A DNA stretch of 64,000 nt, taken from contig MWST01000018.1 of assembly GCA_002050235.1 (NCBI GenBank), positions 406,730 through 470,729 of the forward strand. Reading direction: 5' to 3'. Position 1 is the stretch's first letter. Every line of letters starts with the position of its first letter. Made by a program: the position numbers and the translations under genes. Under the pieces are notes generated by a model, which worked only from the letters and a program-made list of their open reading frames with translations, had not been told where the DNA came from and did not search any database. This stretch comes from Polyangiaceae bacterium UTPRO1. Lineage in GTDB: Bacteria > Desulfobacterota > Binatia > UTPRO1. This document shows positions 13,146-22,411 of this stretch, one piece after another.

Positions 13146-13992
13146 AGACGATCGCCGAGCCGTCGCGCGACCCACGCGGCGGCGAGCAGGGCGCAGAGGA
13201 TCGCGACGACGGCCTGACCCGGCGGTAGGTCGCGGTCGTTGGCGACGACGAATCCGGCGATCGCCGCGGCGAGCCCGACGAGCGGGCTCGCCCAGAGCAT
13301 CTGCCCGACCTCGCGGCAGAGCTGTTTCGTGACCAGCGCCGGCAGGACGAGGAGCCCGAAGCTGAAGACGACGCCGGAGACGTGGATGGCGATCCCCATG
13401 GCGGCGCCGAGCCCGATCGCCAGTGCCCGATTCCAGACGGCGACGCGAACTCCGACTGCGCTCGCCATCTCGGGATCCATGAGCACGAGCCGCAGCGGCG
13501 CGCTCCACAGGGCGGTCGCCACGGCGGCGAGCATGAAGAGCCCCGCGAGCACGGCGACATCGACGGCGCCGGCGCCGATGATCGTGCTCGCGAGCAGGCG
13601 GTTGATCTCGTCCATGCCGTGCGGGCTGTGCGCCAGGAGGAGCACGGCGAAGCAGCTGCCGGTGAGGAACACCCAGCCGGTGATCGCCTCGGGCGTCTCG
13701 CGCCGCGGCTGCGCCGCCGCCGTCGCCAGTGCGCCGGCGACGGCGAAGAGGCCGCCGACGAGCGTGTGGGCCCAGTCGTCGCCGCACCAGGCGCACCGCG
13801 CGAGGGCCGGCGAGCCGCCGACGTAGATCGCGACCGCGATGCCGAGCACCGACGCCTGCGCGACGGCGGCGCCGAAGAAGATCTGATCGCGGGTCACGAC
13901 GACGACCCCGAGGAGGGCGAGCAAGAGCGCGATCGACCACCCCGCGAGATAGGCGTCGTGGAAGAGCGGCCACGAGGCGACGAACTCCGCGA

Positions 13993-14718
13993 TCATGCGA
14001 ATGCCGCCGCGGATACGGCGACGCCGTACGCGCGCTCGAGGCGCACCCGCGTGAGGATCGCCGCCGCCGGCCCGACCTCGACGGTGCCGCCGTGGAAGAG
14101 CGCAGCGTGCGTCGCGTGGCGCCGCGCGCTGGCGAGGTCGTGCGAAACGTAGAGCGTCGTGACGCCATGATTGCGATTGATGACATCGAGGAGCGCGAGC
14201 AGGCGCTCCTCGGCCGCGAAGTCCAGGCCGGTCTCGGGTTCGTCGAGCACCAGCAGCGTCGGGCGGCGGACGAGAGCGCGCGCGAGCATGACGCGTTGGC
14301 GTTGTCCGCCCGAGAGCGTCCAGAAGTCGTCACCCAGGCGCCCGCCGAGGCCGACCTGCTCGAGCGCCTGCACGATGCGTTCCCCGGCCTCTTTGCGTCC
14401 GATGCCGAGGCCGACGAGCCCGAGCGCCACCTGCTCGCGCACGGTCGTCGGCACCGAGGGGTCGACGACGCTTCGCTGGGGCACGAATGCCCGCCGTTGG
14501 CGGGCGCCGCGCACCGGATCGATCCAGAGCTCTCCCGCGCTCGGGGTCACGAGCCCGAAGAGCGCGCGTACGAACGTGCTCTTCCCCGCACCGTTCGGGC
14601 CGACGAAGAACCAATACTCGCCGGCGCGGATCTCGAGCCGCACGTTCCGCAATACCGGGACCCCGGCGTAGCCGAGCACCAGATCGGTGGCTCGGACCAG
14701 CACCTCGGCGCCGGTCAC
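13993..14718 (-). CDS. znuC: Zinc/manganese-type ABC transporter ATP-binding protein
   Basis: A 241-residue ABC ATPase. Walker A is GPNGAGKST, the Q-loop FVPQRS, the signature LSGGQRQRVMLARAL, Walker B LLVLDEP, and the H-loop VSHDL. It energises the permease encoded next. The GTG start at 14718 overlaps the stop of the binding-protein gene (GTGA), and its own stop overlaps the permease start, so the three genes are translationally coupled. The family assignment to metal import rests on the adjoining ZnuA-type and ABC-3 genes. Confidence 0.87.
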   Translation of the reverse strand: MTGAEVLVRATDLVLGYAGVPVLRNVRLEIRAGEYWFFVGPNGAGKSTFVRALFGLVTPSAGELWIDPVRGARQRRAFVPQRSVVDPSVPTTVREQVALGLVGLGIGRKEAGERIVQALEQVGLGGRLGDDFWTLSGGQRQRVMLARALVRRPTLLVLDEPETGLDFAAEERLLALLDVINRNHGVTTLYVSHDLASARRHATHAALFHGGTVEVGPAAAILTRVRLERAYGVAVSAAAFA

Positions 14719-15755
14719 GACCTCAGCCCGGCGGCGACCTGGCGCACGTTGTAGTCGATGAGCTCCACGTAGTCGTCGGTACCCGGCCGGGAGCCGACCT
14801 GGTTCGCCATCGCCAGCACGGTAGCGCCGGTCTGGTCGGCGACGAAGCGGGCGTGGCGCGGGTCGTAGTAGGCGGAGGCGAGCACGACCCGTACGTGCTC
14901 GCCTCGCATCAGCGCGACGACATCGGCGAGGTGCTTGGTAGTCGGCGGCACTCCTGGCTTCGGCTCGAGGTCGGCGACGACTACGAGTCCGAACCGACGC
15001 GCGAAGTACGGCCACATCGGATGGTCGTCGACCACCTTGGCGCCGAAATCGGCGGCGAGCGCGCCGAGCCAGCCGCCGAGGGCGTTCTCCTCGCCCTGCC
15101 CGCGGAGGAAGTCGACGAGCTTTCCGTGCTCGGCGAGGAGGGCCAGCTTGACGACGTCGTATCTGGCGGCGAGCGCGCTGCCGACGAGGCCGATCGCGAC
15201 CCGCTTCCGGAACGCCTCCAGCCGCTCGTCGAAGCCCGCTTGCGCCGCCGGCCGGAGGGCCGCCAGTCTGTCCCGCACCGCGGCGGCGACCAGCGTTCCG
15301 TTCAGCGGGTCGAGGAGGTAGTGCGGGTTGCCGCCGGGATGGACGTCGCCCATCGAGCGGTCGACCGTCCCCGTCGGCAACCCGAGCGGTGTGATCGCCG
15401 TCGCGGCATCGAGGAAGCCGGCACCTCCGGGGAGCACGGCGGCGTTGCGCGCGTTGTTTGTCAGGATCGGCAGCCATCCGCTCTCGAGGTCCATACCGAC
15501 CTGGACGAGGAGATCACAGGCGTTCAATGACTTGATGAGGCTCGGGCGGGCGGGCGTGAAGTGCGGATCTTCCGTCGGCTTGGTGAAGACCTCGACGGTG
15601 ACTTGATCGCCGCCGACGGCACGGACGATGGCGCCGAGCTCGGGCACGGTGGCGCAAACGGCAAGCGGCGGCTCGGCCCGGACGGGTGCGGCCGCGGCCA
15701 CGAGCAGTGCCGTCGCCGTCGCTACTACGGTTGCGATCGTCGGGCGCAAGTTCAT
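14715..15755 (-). CDS. znuA: Metal ABC transporter substrate-binding protein (ZnuA/TroA-type)
   Basis: A 346-residue periplasmic protein of the cluster A-I metal-binding family. Residues 1-27 are a signal peptide (ALLVAAAAPVRAE). The likely metal ligands sit in EDPHFTPARPS, GGNPHYLLDP and VVDDHPMWPYF (three His), with an acidic ligand in the last third (SAYYDPRH region). No long His-rich loop like that of E. coli ZnuA is present, so Zn versus Mn cannot be decided from sequence. ATG 15755 is preceded by GAGGAG and lies 5 nt after the barrel-protein stop. Confidence 0.85.
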   Translation of the reverse strand: MNLRPTIATVVATATALLVAAAAPVRAEPPLAVCATVPELGAIVRAVGGDQVTVEVFTKPTEDPHFTPARPSLIKSLNACDLLVQVGMDLESGWLPILTNNARNAAVLPGGAGFLDAATAITPLGLPTGTVDRSMGDVHPGGNPHYLLDPLNGTLVAAAVRDRLAALRPAAQAGFDERLEAFRKRVAIGLVGSALAARYDVVKLALLAEHGKLVDFLRGQGEENALGGWLGALAADFGAKVVDDHPMWPYFARRFGLVVVADLEPKPGVPPTTKHLADVVALMRGEHVRVVLASAYYDPRHARFVADQTGATVLAMANQVGSRPGTDDYVELIDYNVRQVAAGLRS

Positions 15756-15760
15756 CCTCC

Positions 15761-17230
15761 TCAGTATTGGTGCGCCGGGTGCGCGCCGTAGAGCACCTCG
15801 AACCCGAGCCAAACGCCGTGGGCGTCCTTGGCGGGCAGGAACTCCGCGTGATCGAAGTCGTACTGTAGCCGCAAGCGCGTGTACTCGGACGGCTGCCAGA
15901 CGATGAGCGGGGCGACGCGGTGACGGTCGTCGCGGCGGGGATCGTTCTGGCGGCCGCCGAGACCGGAGCCGCTGCCGCCGGCGTACTCGTAGCGGAGCCC
16001 GGCGGCCCACTGGTAGCGGAATCCCCACAACGCCTGCGTATAGAGGCCCCAGTCGCGGAGCGTGGCGGCCGGGAGGGAGGCGCCCGGATCCGCCGCATCG
16101 ACGTAGGGTGCCGCATGGTAGTCGCGGCCGATGACCTCGGCCTGCCAGGTCACGAAGGGCCAGCCGCGGAAGTGATCTGGCGGCTGCCACTTCCAGACCA
16201 CGTCGGTGCCGTAGACGTAGGTGCGGCCGGCTCCGCCGGTCGCGTTGGGACCGAAGAGGCCCGAGAGTCCGATCTGCGTCGACAGGGCGTCGCTCCAGTT
16301 CCAGGCGTTCTTCCAACGAGCCAGATAGAGCAGGTCCGCCATGCTGGCGGTGGCGGTCTTTTCGACCGGTCGGCCGCCGATCGCCTCGTCGCCCATGAAG
16401 CTCGTGGTCGTGTGCTCCTCGCCGGCGTCCTGGATGCCGACTTGGACCTCCGAGAACCACGGCAACGGCGACAGCCACGCGAGCCTGCTTCCGGGCGACC
16501 GCAGCCCCTCGCCGCCGAACATCCTGGTGACGACGAGCGGCTGGTCGATCCAGTCCCAGGCATGAGGATGCGTGGGGTTGATACGCCCGAACTCGGTCAG
16601 GAAGTAGCCGCCCTTGAGCTGCAGGTTCCATGGCAGCGCCGTCGAGGTGAAGAAGGCTTCTTCGAGCTCGACACCGTCCGGCTGGGCGACGAGGTGCGCC
16701 TCGGCCGTGAAGTATGGATCGACGGTCCCCGCGAACGAAAGCTCGGCCTGCTGCAAGGTGAAGCCGCGGCGCTTCGGGTCGTGGTCGCCGCCCTGGAGCT
16801 CGCCGATCTCGCCGTCGGGAACGGTGGCGCCGCCGGCTGCGACCATCAAGTCCAACGAGACGTCGAGGAGCTTGATCTCCGCCGACCCGATCTGCCGCAC
16901 CGCTAGGGTCGTGGATGTTCCGGGGGCGGCAGCGGCACCCGGCGCCGTGGCGAGCGCGCCGACGGCGCGGTCGAGAGCGGTCGCGGCGGGAAGCGGCGAG
17001 GGCGAGGCCGCCGGTTGCGGCGCGCTCCCGACGGTGCGCAGGCGTTGCACTTCGACCTCGAGCGCCTCGATCTCGCGCCGGCGCTCGCGGTCGCGGCGGC
17101 GGAGCTCCTCGATCTCGCGTCGCAGCGCTCTGATGTCGTCGGCCGCACCCGCACCTGCGCGTGCCGGCGCGAGCCCCGCGGCCAGTGCCGCGATGACGGC
17201 GCCGGCGATCCAGCGCTGACGGACGGTCAT
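15761..17230 (-). CDS. Outer-membrane beta-barrel protein with N-terminal coiled coil
   Basis: A 489-residue exported protein. A signal peptide (AALAAGLAPARAGA) is followed by a short charged coiled coil (about 30-65: DIRALRREIEELRRRD and on) and a Pro/Ala linker. From about 110 to the end there are alternating amphipathic strands rich in Trp/Tyr/Phe (RGFTLQQAELSFAGTVDPYF, GGYFLTEFGRINPTHPHAWDW, TYVYGTDVVWKWQP), ending with an aromatic residue, as in outer-membrane porins. First gene of the znu-like operon, 5 nt from znuA, so it probably passes the metal or its complex across the outer membrane. It has no TonB-receptor plug. GTG 17236 is an alternative start. Confidence 0.7.
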   Translation of the reverse strand: MTVRQRWIAGAVIAALAAGLAPARAGAGAADDIRALRREIEELRRRDRERRREIEALEVEVQRLRTVGSAPQPAASPSPLPAATALDRAVGALATAPGAAAAPGTSTTLAVRQIGSAEIKLLDVSLDLMVAAGGATVPDGEIGELQGGDHDPKRRGFTLQQAELSFAGTVDPYFTAEAHLVAQPDGVELEEAFFTSTALPWNLQLKGGYFLTEFGRINPTHPHAWDWIDQPLVVTRMFGGEGLRSPGSRLAWLSPLPWFSEVQVGIQDAGEEHTTTSFMGDEAIGGRPVEKTATASMADLLYLARWKNAWNWSDALSTQIGLSGLFGPNATGGAGRTYVYGTDVVWKWQPPDHFRGWPFVTWQAEVIGRDYHAAPYVDAADPGASLPAATLRDWGLYTQALWGFRYQWAAGLRYEYAGGSGSGLGGRQNDPRRDDRHRVAPLIVWQPSEYTRLRLQYDFDHAEFLPAKDAHGVWLGFEVLYGAHPAHQY

Positions 17231-17236
17231 CGACAC

Positions 17237-17695
17237 CGCGAGGAAATCAGTGGGGCGTCACGCCCGGGATGTCCGGCGCGGCGCCGAGCCCCGTCGGCGG
17301 CGAACGGCGAGAGGTGAAGGCACGGCGCCCGGGTGCGGGTATGGGGAGGTCAGCGACACGAGCTCAACGCGCCTAGCAGTCGTCGACCGACCCGGCAACA
17401 CTGTGCTCGGTCGCATGGCGTCCGCCGGAACGCCGGGGCGAACCCCGTGGCGTCCGGTGTGCGAGCACGCATGCGAGCCCGCACACGAGAACGCCTGCGA
17501 AGCCCTCTGCCGGGCTTCGTCTACGGCCTGACCGCGCGAGCTAATATGGCGCACCACCTCGGCTTTTTCGCTTGCATCCGAAAAAAAATCGTGTACAAGC
17601 CCCGGAGCCGTTTGTGACTGGCAGGACCGTGGATCGGCCCGGTACCGTTCAGGTCTCGGGGTGGACGGCAGGTCGACGGGGATTCAGGGGGTGCG
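17237..17695. other. Intergenic region between divergent operons
   Basis: A 459-bp gene-free stretch between the znu-like operon and the transglycosylase gene. It holds a 7-bp perfect hairpin with 6-nt loop (17499-17518) without a T-tract, and an A8 run at 17581-17588 next to a possible promoter. No open frame here has coding character, and I see no clear Zur- or Fur-like box. Confidence 0.5.
17572..17599 (+). promoter_or_regulatory. Possible promoter of the MltD-like gene
   Basis: TTGCAT at 17572-17577 and TACAAG at 17594-17599, spaced 16 bp with an A-rich spacer, lie about 100 bp before the start codon at 17696. Each hexamer matches the sigma70 consensus in four of six positions. It is the most AT-rich spot of the intergenic region. 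Confidence 0.3.
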
Positions 17696-18973
17696 ATGAC
17701 GAACGCGCGGGGAAAAGGATGGGTCTGCCGAGGCGGTCCGCACTTTCTGCTGCCGCTGGTTGCGATGCTGGTCAGTGGCTGCTTTCACGTTGGTCCGAGC
17801 GCCAAGCAGGCGATGACGAGCGCCGCCCCCGGAGCGGAAGCGGCGGTTCAAGCCAAGGCCAAGCATAGCGAGGCCGACGCGCCTTTCGACCTCGAGAACC
17901 CGGCCGTGCAGAGTCGGGTCACGGCCTTCCAGACGCATCTGCGCGGCTTTTTCGACGGTGCGCTCACTCGCGGCGCCAAGTATCTGCCTTCGATGCGCGA
18001 CATCCTGGTGCGTGAGGGGCTGCCGGCCGAGCTCGCGTACTTGCCGCTCATCGAGAGCGGATATCGGCCGCAGGCCGTGTCTCCGGCCGGAGCTGCGGGT
18101 CCATGGCAGTTCATTCCGGAAACGGGGCGCCGCTACGGCCTGCGCATCGATTCGCTGGTCGACGAGCGTCGCGATCCCATCAAATCGACTCAGGCCGCCT
18201 CGCAGTACTTGAAGGATCTCCACGAGATGTTCGGCAACTGGGAGCTCTCGCTCGCCGCCTACAACACCGGCGAGTACCGGGTCGCGCGCATCCTCGCCAA
18301 CAAGGACGTCGAGGACTATTGGGACATGCGCGAGCGCGGTTATCTGCCGAGCGAGACCTCGGCGTACGTGCCGAAGTTCCTGGCCGCCGTGCAAATCGCG
18401 AAGCGGCCCGAAGATTACGGCTTCGAAACGCCGACCCACAAGGCCGAGCGTTACGAGATGGTCGATGTCGAGCGGACGGTGTCGTTGCGGGCCGCAGCCG
18501 ACCTCTGCGGGCTCTCGGCGAGCGAGCTCGCCGAATTGAACCCGGCGCTCCGGAGCGGAATCACCCCGAGCGGGTACTCGCTGCGCGTACCGGTCGGCAA
18601 GGCGGAGCCGCTGCGCATCGGTCTCGCCAACTACGTAGAGCCGGTGCACGCTCGCCGCGAAGTCGCACGCGGTGCGCGCGGCGGCCGCAGCATCGCCAAG
18701 GGCGGCCGCAGCACGACGGTGGTAGCGCAGGGCAAGCGGGGTGCCGACCGCATCGCCGGCGCGGCGCCGCGCTGGCAGCGAGGCAAGCGCGACGTCGCGC
18801 CGACGGCGCGCAAGGGCTCGGCTGCCCCGGTCCGCGAGGCCAAGCTCGATATCGCTCGTCGTGCGGCCACGCGCCCGCAGGCGGCGGAGAAGCCGCGCGT
18901 GGAGAAGCGCCGGGCAGCGACGGCACCAGCCTCGAAGCCGGTCAAGAAAGCCGCGAGCAAACGCCGCGGCTGA
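17696..18973 (+). CDS. mltD: Membrane-bound lytic murein transglycosylase (MltD-like lipoprotein)
   Basis: A 425-residue lipoprotein: the signal ends in AMLVSGC with lipid-carrying Cys29. An SLT goose-lysozyme-like domain spans about 100-240, with catalytic Glu120 in LPLIESGYRP followed by SPAGAAGPWQFIPETGRRYGL and the AAYNTGEYRV motif. A LysM-like module follows (about 255-305: RTVSLRAAADLCGLSASELAELN, split by family spacing). It would cleave peptidoglycan glycan strands to 1,6-anhydro ends. The C-terminal 110 residues are a Lys/Arg/Ala-rich tail, unusual for MltD and possibly wall- or nucleic-acid-interacting. Start 17696 has AGGGGG upstream. Confidence 0.88.
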   Translation: MTNARGKGWVCRGGPHFLLPLVAMLVSGCFHVGPSAKQAMTSAAPGAEAAVQAKAKHSEADAPFDLENPAVQSRVTAFQTHLRGFFDGALTRGAKYLPSMRDILVREGLPAELAYLPLIESGYRPQAVSPAGAAGPWQFIPETGRRYGLRIDSLVDERRDPIKSTQAASQYLKDLHEMFGNWELSLAAYNTGEYRVARILANKDVEDYWDMRERGYLPSETSAYVPKFLAAVQIAKRPEDYGFETPTHKAERYEMVDVERTVSLRAAADLCGLSASELAELNPALRSGITPSGYSLRVPVGKAEPLRIGLANYVEPVHARREVARGARGGRSIAKGGRSTTVVAQGKRGADRIAGAAPRWQRGKRDVAPTARKGSAAPVREAKLDIARRAATRPQAAEKPRVEKRRAATAPASKPVKKAASKRRG

Positions 18974-19021
18974 GCGCGGACGGGGGCGCGGCGCTGCCGT
19001 CCACCGCGGCCCGTGCGCAGG

Positions 19022-20503
19022 CTAAGCGGCCAGGGTCGTCAGATAGCGGACGAGCGTCCGGACACCGAAGCCGGTGCCGCCCTTGGGCGTGTATGGCAGC
19101 GCCTTTTCGAGGAACGCGGGGCCGGCGATGTCGAGGTGGACCCAGGGCGTCGAGCCGACGAACTCCTGAAGGAAGAGCGCCGCGGTGATGCTTCCGGCGT
19201 GTCCGCCGCCGATGTTCTTGATGTCGGCGACGGCGCTCTTGATGTCGTCCTTGTACTCGGCGACGAGCGGCATCTGCCACAGCGGCTCACCGGTGTCGGT
19301 GCCGGCCGCGAGAAGCCGATCGGCGAGCTTCTGGTCGTTGGCGAAGAGCCCGGCCACCTGCGTGCCGAGTGCTACCATGCACGCGCCCGTCAGGGTCGCC
19401 AGGTCGATGATGGCGTCGGGCTTGGCGTCCGCAGCGACGAGGAGCGCGTCCGCGAGCACTAGTCGGCCCTCGGCATCGGTGTTCAGCACCTCGACGGTCT
19501 TGCCGTTCCGATAGCGGATTACGTCGCCCGGCTTCTGCGCTCGTCCGCCCGGAAGATTCTCGGTGATCGGGATGTAGCCGTCGACGTCGATCGCGGGCTT
19601 CAGGCGAGCTAGCGCCGTCATCGCTCCGAGCACCGCGGCCGCGCCCGCCATGTCGCACTTCATGGTCTCCATGCTCTTCGCGGGCTTGAGCGAGAGGCCG
19701 CCCGAATCGAAGGTGATGCCCTTGCCGACGAGAGCTATCCGGCGCTGGGTGCTCTTGCTCCGATAGCGCAGGTGCACGAAGCGCGGCTCCTCGCTGCTGC
19801 CGCGCGCGACCGCGATCAGAGCGGCGAGCTTCTCGCTTGCGATGCGCTTCGCATCCCACACCTCGACCTCGAGGCCTGCCGCCTGGCCGACCTTCTTGGC
19901 TACGTCGGCGATGTACGCCGGCGTCTTCACCGCGGGCGGCTCGTTCACCAGATCGCGGGCGAGCGTGACTCCGGAGAGCGTCGTCGCGAGCGCGCGCCAC
20001 TCGGTCTCCAGGATTTTCTCGGCCGGCGGGCTCACGACCACCAACGTGAGCTCGGTGACGGCGGGAGGAGCGTCGCTCTCGGACTTGTACTTGGCGAAAC
20101 GATAGGCGGCGAGCTCGAAACCCTCGGCGAAGGCGACGAGCTGTGGCGTCTCCAGCGGGCGCGCGCCGCAGGCGACCACGACTCGGGCGGCGCCGAGCGT
20201 GCCGGCGAGCTGCCGCGACTGGCCGCCGACGCGCCGCCACGCCTCGAGATCGATGCGGGCCTCGTCACCGAGACCGACGACGGCGATCGCCTGCCGGCGC
20301 GGTCCCTGGACCGGCAGTACGGCCGCTTGGCCCGGTCGGCCGCGAAAGCGCGCCGCCGAGATCGCGCGCTTGACCATCGTGCCGCCGAGGCGCCGCGCCA
20401 GCCGCCGCACGTCGCGCCCGTCTTCTTGCCCCGCGGCTACCGGAACGATCAGGACGTCGGCCGCGATTCCTGTCGGCTCTCCGCCGCGCACCCGGATCTG
20501 CAT
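19022..20503 (-). CDS. pepA: Leucyl aminopeptidase (PepA, family M17)
   Basis: A 493-residue cytoplasmic dizinc aminopeptidase. The N-terminal domain (about 1-160) is the regulatory/DNA-binding-type macro-like domain. The catalytic domain has VGKGITFDSGGLSLKP (metal and catalytic Lys), MKCDMAGAA and the M17 signature NTDAEGRLVLADAL, with the metal ligands in these motifs intact. It removes N-terminal residues from peptides, and some homologues cleave Cys-Gly. ATG 20503 (MQIRV) matches the usual family start; ATG 20527 adds eight residues and is possible. Divergent from the sirtuin gene over about 120 bp. Confidence 0.92.
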   Translation of the reverse strand: MQIRVRGGEPTGIAADVLIVPVAAGQEDGRDVRRLARRLGGTMVKRAISAARFRGRPGQAAVLPVQGPRRQAIAVVGLGDEARIDLEAWRRVGGQSRQLAGTLGAARVVVACGARPLETPQLVAFAEGFELAAYRFAKYKSESDAPPAVTELTLVVVSPPAEKILETEWRALATTLSGVTLARDLVNEPPAVKTPAYIADVAKKVGQAAGLEVEVWDAKRIASEKLAALIAVARGSSEEPRFVHLRYRSKSTQRRIALVGKGITFDSGGLSLKPAKSMETMKCDMAGAAAVLGAMTALARLKPAIDVDGYIPITENLPGGRAQKPGDVIRYRNGKTVEVLNTDAEGRLVLADALLVAADAKPDAIIDLATLTGACMVALGTQVAGLFANDQKLADRLLAAGTDTGEPLWQMPLVAEYKDDIKSAVADIKNIGGGHAGSITAALFLQEFVGSTPWVHLDIAGPAFLEKALPYTPKGGTGFGVRTLVRYLTTLAA

Positions 20504-20623
20504 CCGTCGGCTTCTACCGGAACTCATCGACTCTCGCGAGCGCCCGCATCCTGGTGTACACCGGCGAGCGGCGGGCCGATCGCTCGCGCGTCCGCGAGGC
20601 CGCTCCCGCCGGAGATCGCAGCC

Positions 20624-21409
20624 ATGGCGCCCGCCGCCGACACCCGCCTCGCTCGTGCCGCCGCACTCGTCGGCGGTGCGCGGCGCCTCGTCGTGCTCAC
20701 CGGCGCCGGCATCAGCACCGAGTCCGGCATTCCGGATTTCCGGAGCCCCGGCGGCATCTGGACTCGCTACGACCCGCGCCAGCTCACGTTCGATCGCTTC
20801 TGCGCCAGCGCCGAGACGCGCCGGCTCTATTGGGAGATGGGAAACGACCTGTTTCCGGCGCTCCGCGATGCGCATCCGAACACGGGGCATCGTGTGCTGG
20901 CGGCGCTCGAACGCCGCGGCGGGCTCTTGCGCATCGTCACCCAGAACGTCGACGGGCTGCACCAGAAGGCGGGCAGCTCGCCCGGGGTGATGATAGAGAT
21001 CCACGGCACCGCGCTCCAGGTCGGCTGCCTCGCCTGCGGCGCCCGGCAGGATCGCGGGCCGGTGCAGGCCCGCTTCGCTGCCGGCGAGCAGGACCCGCGG
21101 TGCGCTTGCGGCGGCCTCCTCAAGCCGGCGACCATCTCGTTCGGGCAGGCGATGCCCGAGCGCGAGACGGCGCAGGCCGCCGCCGATGCTGCGGCGTCCG
21201 ACGTCTTCCTGGTGATCGGCTCGTCGCTCGAGGTCTATCCCGCCGCGGGGTTGCCGCGCGTCGCCGTCGATAACGGCGCCGCGCTCGTCATCGTGAACCG
21301 CGAACCGACACCCTACGACGCCGACGCGGACCTGGTGCTCCGCGGCAGCGCCGGCGAGACGCTGGGGGCGATCGCGGCACAGCTCGGCCTGTCGCTGAGC
21401 GACGCCTGA
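20624..21409 (+). CDS. Sir2-family NAD-dependent protein deacylase
   Basis: A 261-residue sirtuin. Features in order: GAGISTESGIPDFRSPGG (27-44, NAD binding), TQNVDGLHQKAG (106-116), catalytic His127 in EIHGT, four Cys at 135, 138, 160 and 162 that bind the structural zinc, and GSSLEVYPA. It removes acetyl or other acyl groups from lysines using NAD, and in bacteria it commonly reactivates acyl-CoA synthetases; one such ligase is encoded at 6.3 kb, though a link is only inference. Start ATG 20624 is preceded by GGAG. Confidence 0.9.
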   Translation: MAPAADTRLARAAALVGGARRLVVLTGAGISTESGIPDFRSPGGIWTRYDPRQLTFDRFCASAETRRLYWEMGNDLFPALRDAHPNTGHRVLAALERRGGLLRIVTQNVDGLHQKAGSSPGVMIEIHGTALQVGCLACGARQDRGPVQARFAAGEQDPRCACGGLLKPATISFGQAMPERETAQAAADAAASDVFLVIGSSLEVYPAAGLPRVAVDNGAALVIVNREPTPYDADADLVLRGSAGETLGAIAAQLGLSLSDA

Positions 21410-21433
21410 GTTGCGCGCGGCACCGTCACGGTT

Positions 21434-21886
21434 TCAGCCGTGCCGGAGGAGGCGCAGTTGGCTGCGTTCGGCGGCGGCCTCTGGGGTAGGCGTGCAGTCC
21501 GCGATCTCGAGGAGCGAACGCTCGTCCGCAAGCGCCGCCGCATCGACTCGCCGCCGCTCGGCGGCGCGCCACTTGAAGAGCCCGTCGCGGATGTACTCCG
21601 GGTTCAGGTCGAGCGCCCCGCAGACGTTGTCGAAGGAGAAAAACCAGGTGCGGTCTTCGGCAGCGATCCACGCCTCGGCGTCTTCGAAGAGCTGGCGCGC
21701 CACCGGATCGGTCGCGTGGATCTGCTTCATGAAACAGTTTACGGCGTCGACGAGCACGGCGATCATGAGGCGGCGCTCGCCGTCCGCGCATCCTTTCGAG
21801 CGCAACGTCTGGAAGAACTGCACCGGCAGGATCGCATCCGGTTGCACGAAGCCGCCGTTTCGGTCTCCGCTGTTGATGTCGGTCAT
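21434..21886 (-). CDS. Conserved-looking hypothetical protein
   Basis: A 150-residue cytoplasmic protein of unrecognised family. The start ATG 21886 has AGGGGG in front. The sequence has non-random amphipathic composition: RRLMIAVLVDAVNCFMKQIHA, an acidic FEDAEAWIAAEDRTWFFSF stretch and DLNPEYIRDGLFKWRAAER, which reads like a helix-turn-helix or small helical bundle. The segment WFFSFDNVCGALDLNPEYIR suggests a conserved core. It lies 49 nt after iscR on the same strand and could be the last gene of the isc transcript. No function assigned. Confidence 0.6.
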   Translation of the reverse strand: MTDINSGDRNGGFVQPDAILPVQFFQTLRSKGCADGERRLMIAVLVDAVNCFMKQIHATDPVARQLFEDAEAWIAAEDRTWFFSFDNVCGALDLNPEYIRDGLFKWRAAERRRVDAAALADERSLLEIADCTPTPEAAAERSQLRLLRHG

Positions 21887-21935
21887 CGGAATCGCCCCCT
21901 GGGTTCGCAACCCGCACGCTCTAGCAGCGTCGTCT

Positions 21936-22403
21936 TCATCCCGTCGCCGCGTCGGCGACGATCTCCACGGACGGCGTCGCGCGTTTCTGCAGAACGTCGG
22001 CGAGCGTCGTCGTCGCGAACACGTCCATCACTCGCTTCTGCGCTTCCTGCCACACCCACAGCATCGAACAGTGGGACGACTGTGCGCAGCAATCGAGGGT
22101 CGCGGCGGCGTCCCCGACGCAGACGTTCAATGCCACCGGACCCTCGATGGCCTCGATGACGTCCTTGAAGGTCACCGCTTCGGGCTCGCGCGTGAGGGTG
22201 TAGCCGCCCTGCGCGCCGCGCGTCGAACGCACGATTCCGGAGTGGATCAGGTCCTGGATGATCTTCTCCAAGAATTTCTTCGGAATCGCCTCGCGAGTGG
22301 CGATCTCGGCAACCGAGCACGGCCGGCGATCGTTCCGGTACGCGAGGTAGATCGCGGCGCGCAGGGCATAGTCGACTTTTCGGCTGACTTGCATGATCGG
22401 CAT
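21936..22403 (-). CDS. iscR: Rrf2-family Fe-S regulator (IscR-like)
   Basis: A 155-residue winged-helix regulator. The recognition domain is at 5-75 (VSRKVDYALRAAIYLA, then IPKKFLEKIIQDLIHSGIV and the wing STRGAQGGYTL). Cysteines about 97-117 (NVCVG, LDCCAQ, SSHCSM) match the cluster-ligand region of IscR/NsrR, so a [2Fe-2S] or [4Fe-4S] sensor is expected. It would repress the isc operon when clusters suffice. Unusually it is the last isc gene rather than the first. ATG 22403, preceded by GAGGGGG, lies 8 nt after the iscX stop. Confidence 0.88.
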   Translation of the reverse strand: MPIMQVSRKVDYALRAAIYLAYRNDRRPCSVAEIATREAIPKKFLEKIIQDLIHSGIVRSTRGAQGGYTLTREPEAVTFKDVIEAIEGPVALNVCVGDAAATLDCCAQSSHCSMLWVWQEAQKRVMDVFATTTLADVLQKRATPSVEIVADAATG

Positions 22404-22411
22404 GGTCCCCC

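Noticed and set aside
17499..17518. Perfect 7-bp hairpin as a terminator
   Set aside because: No T-tract on either strand and no gene ending close to it.
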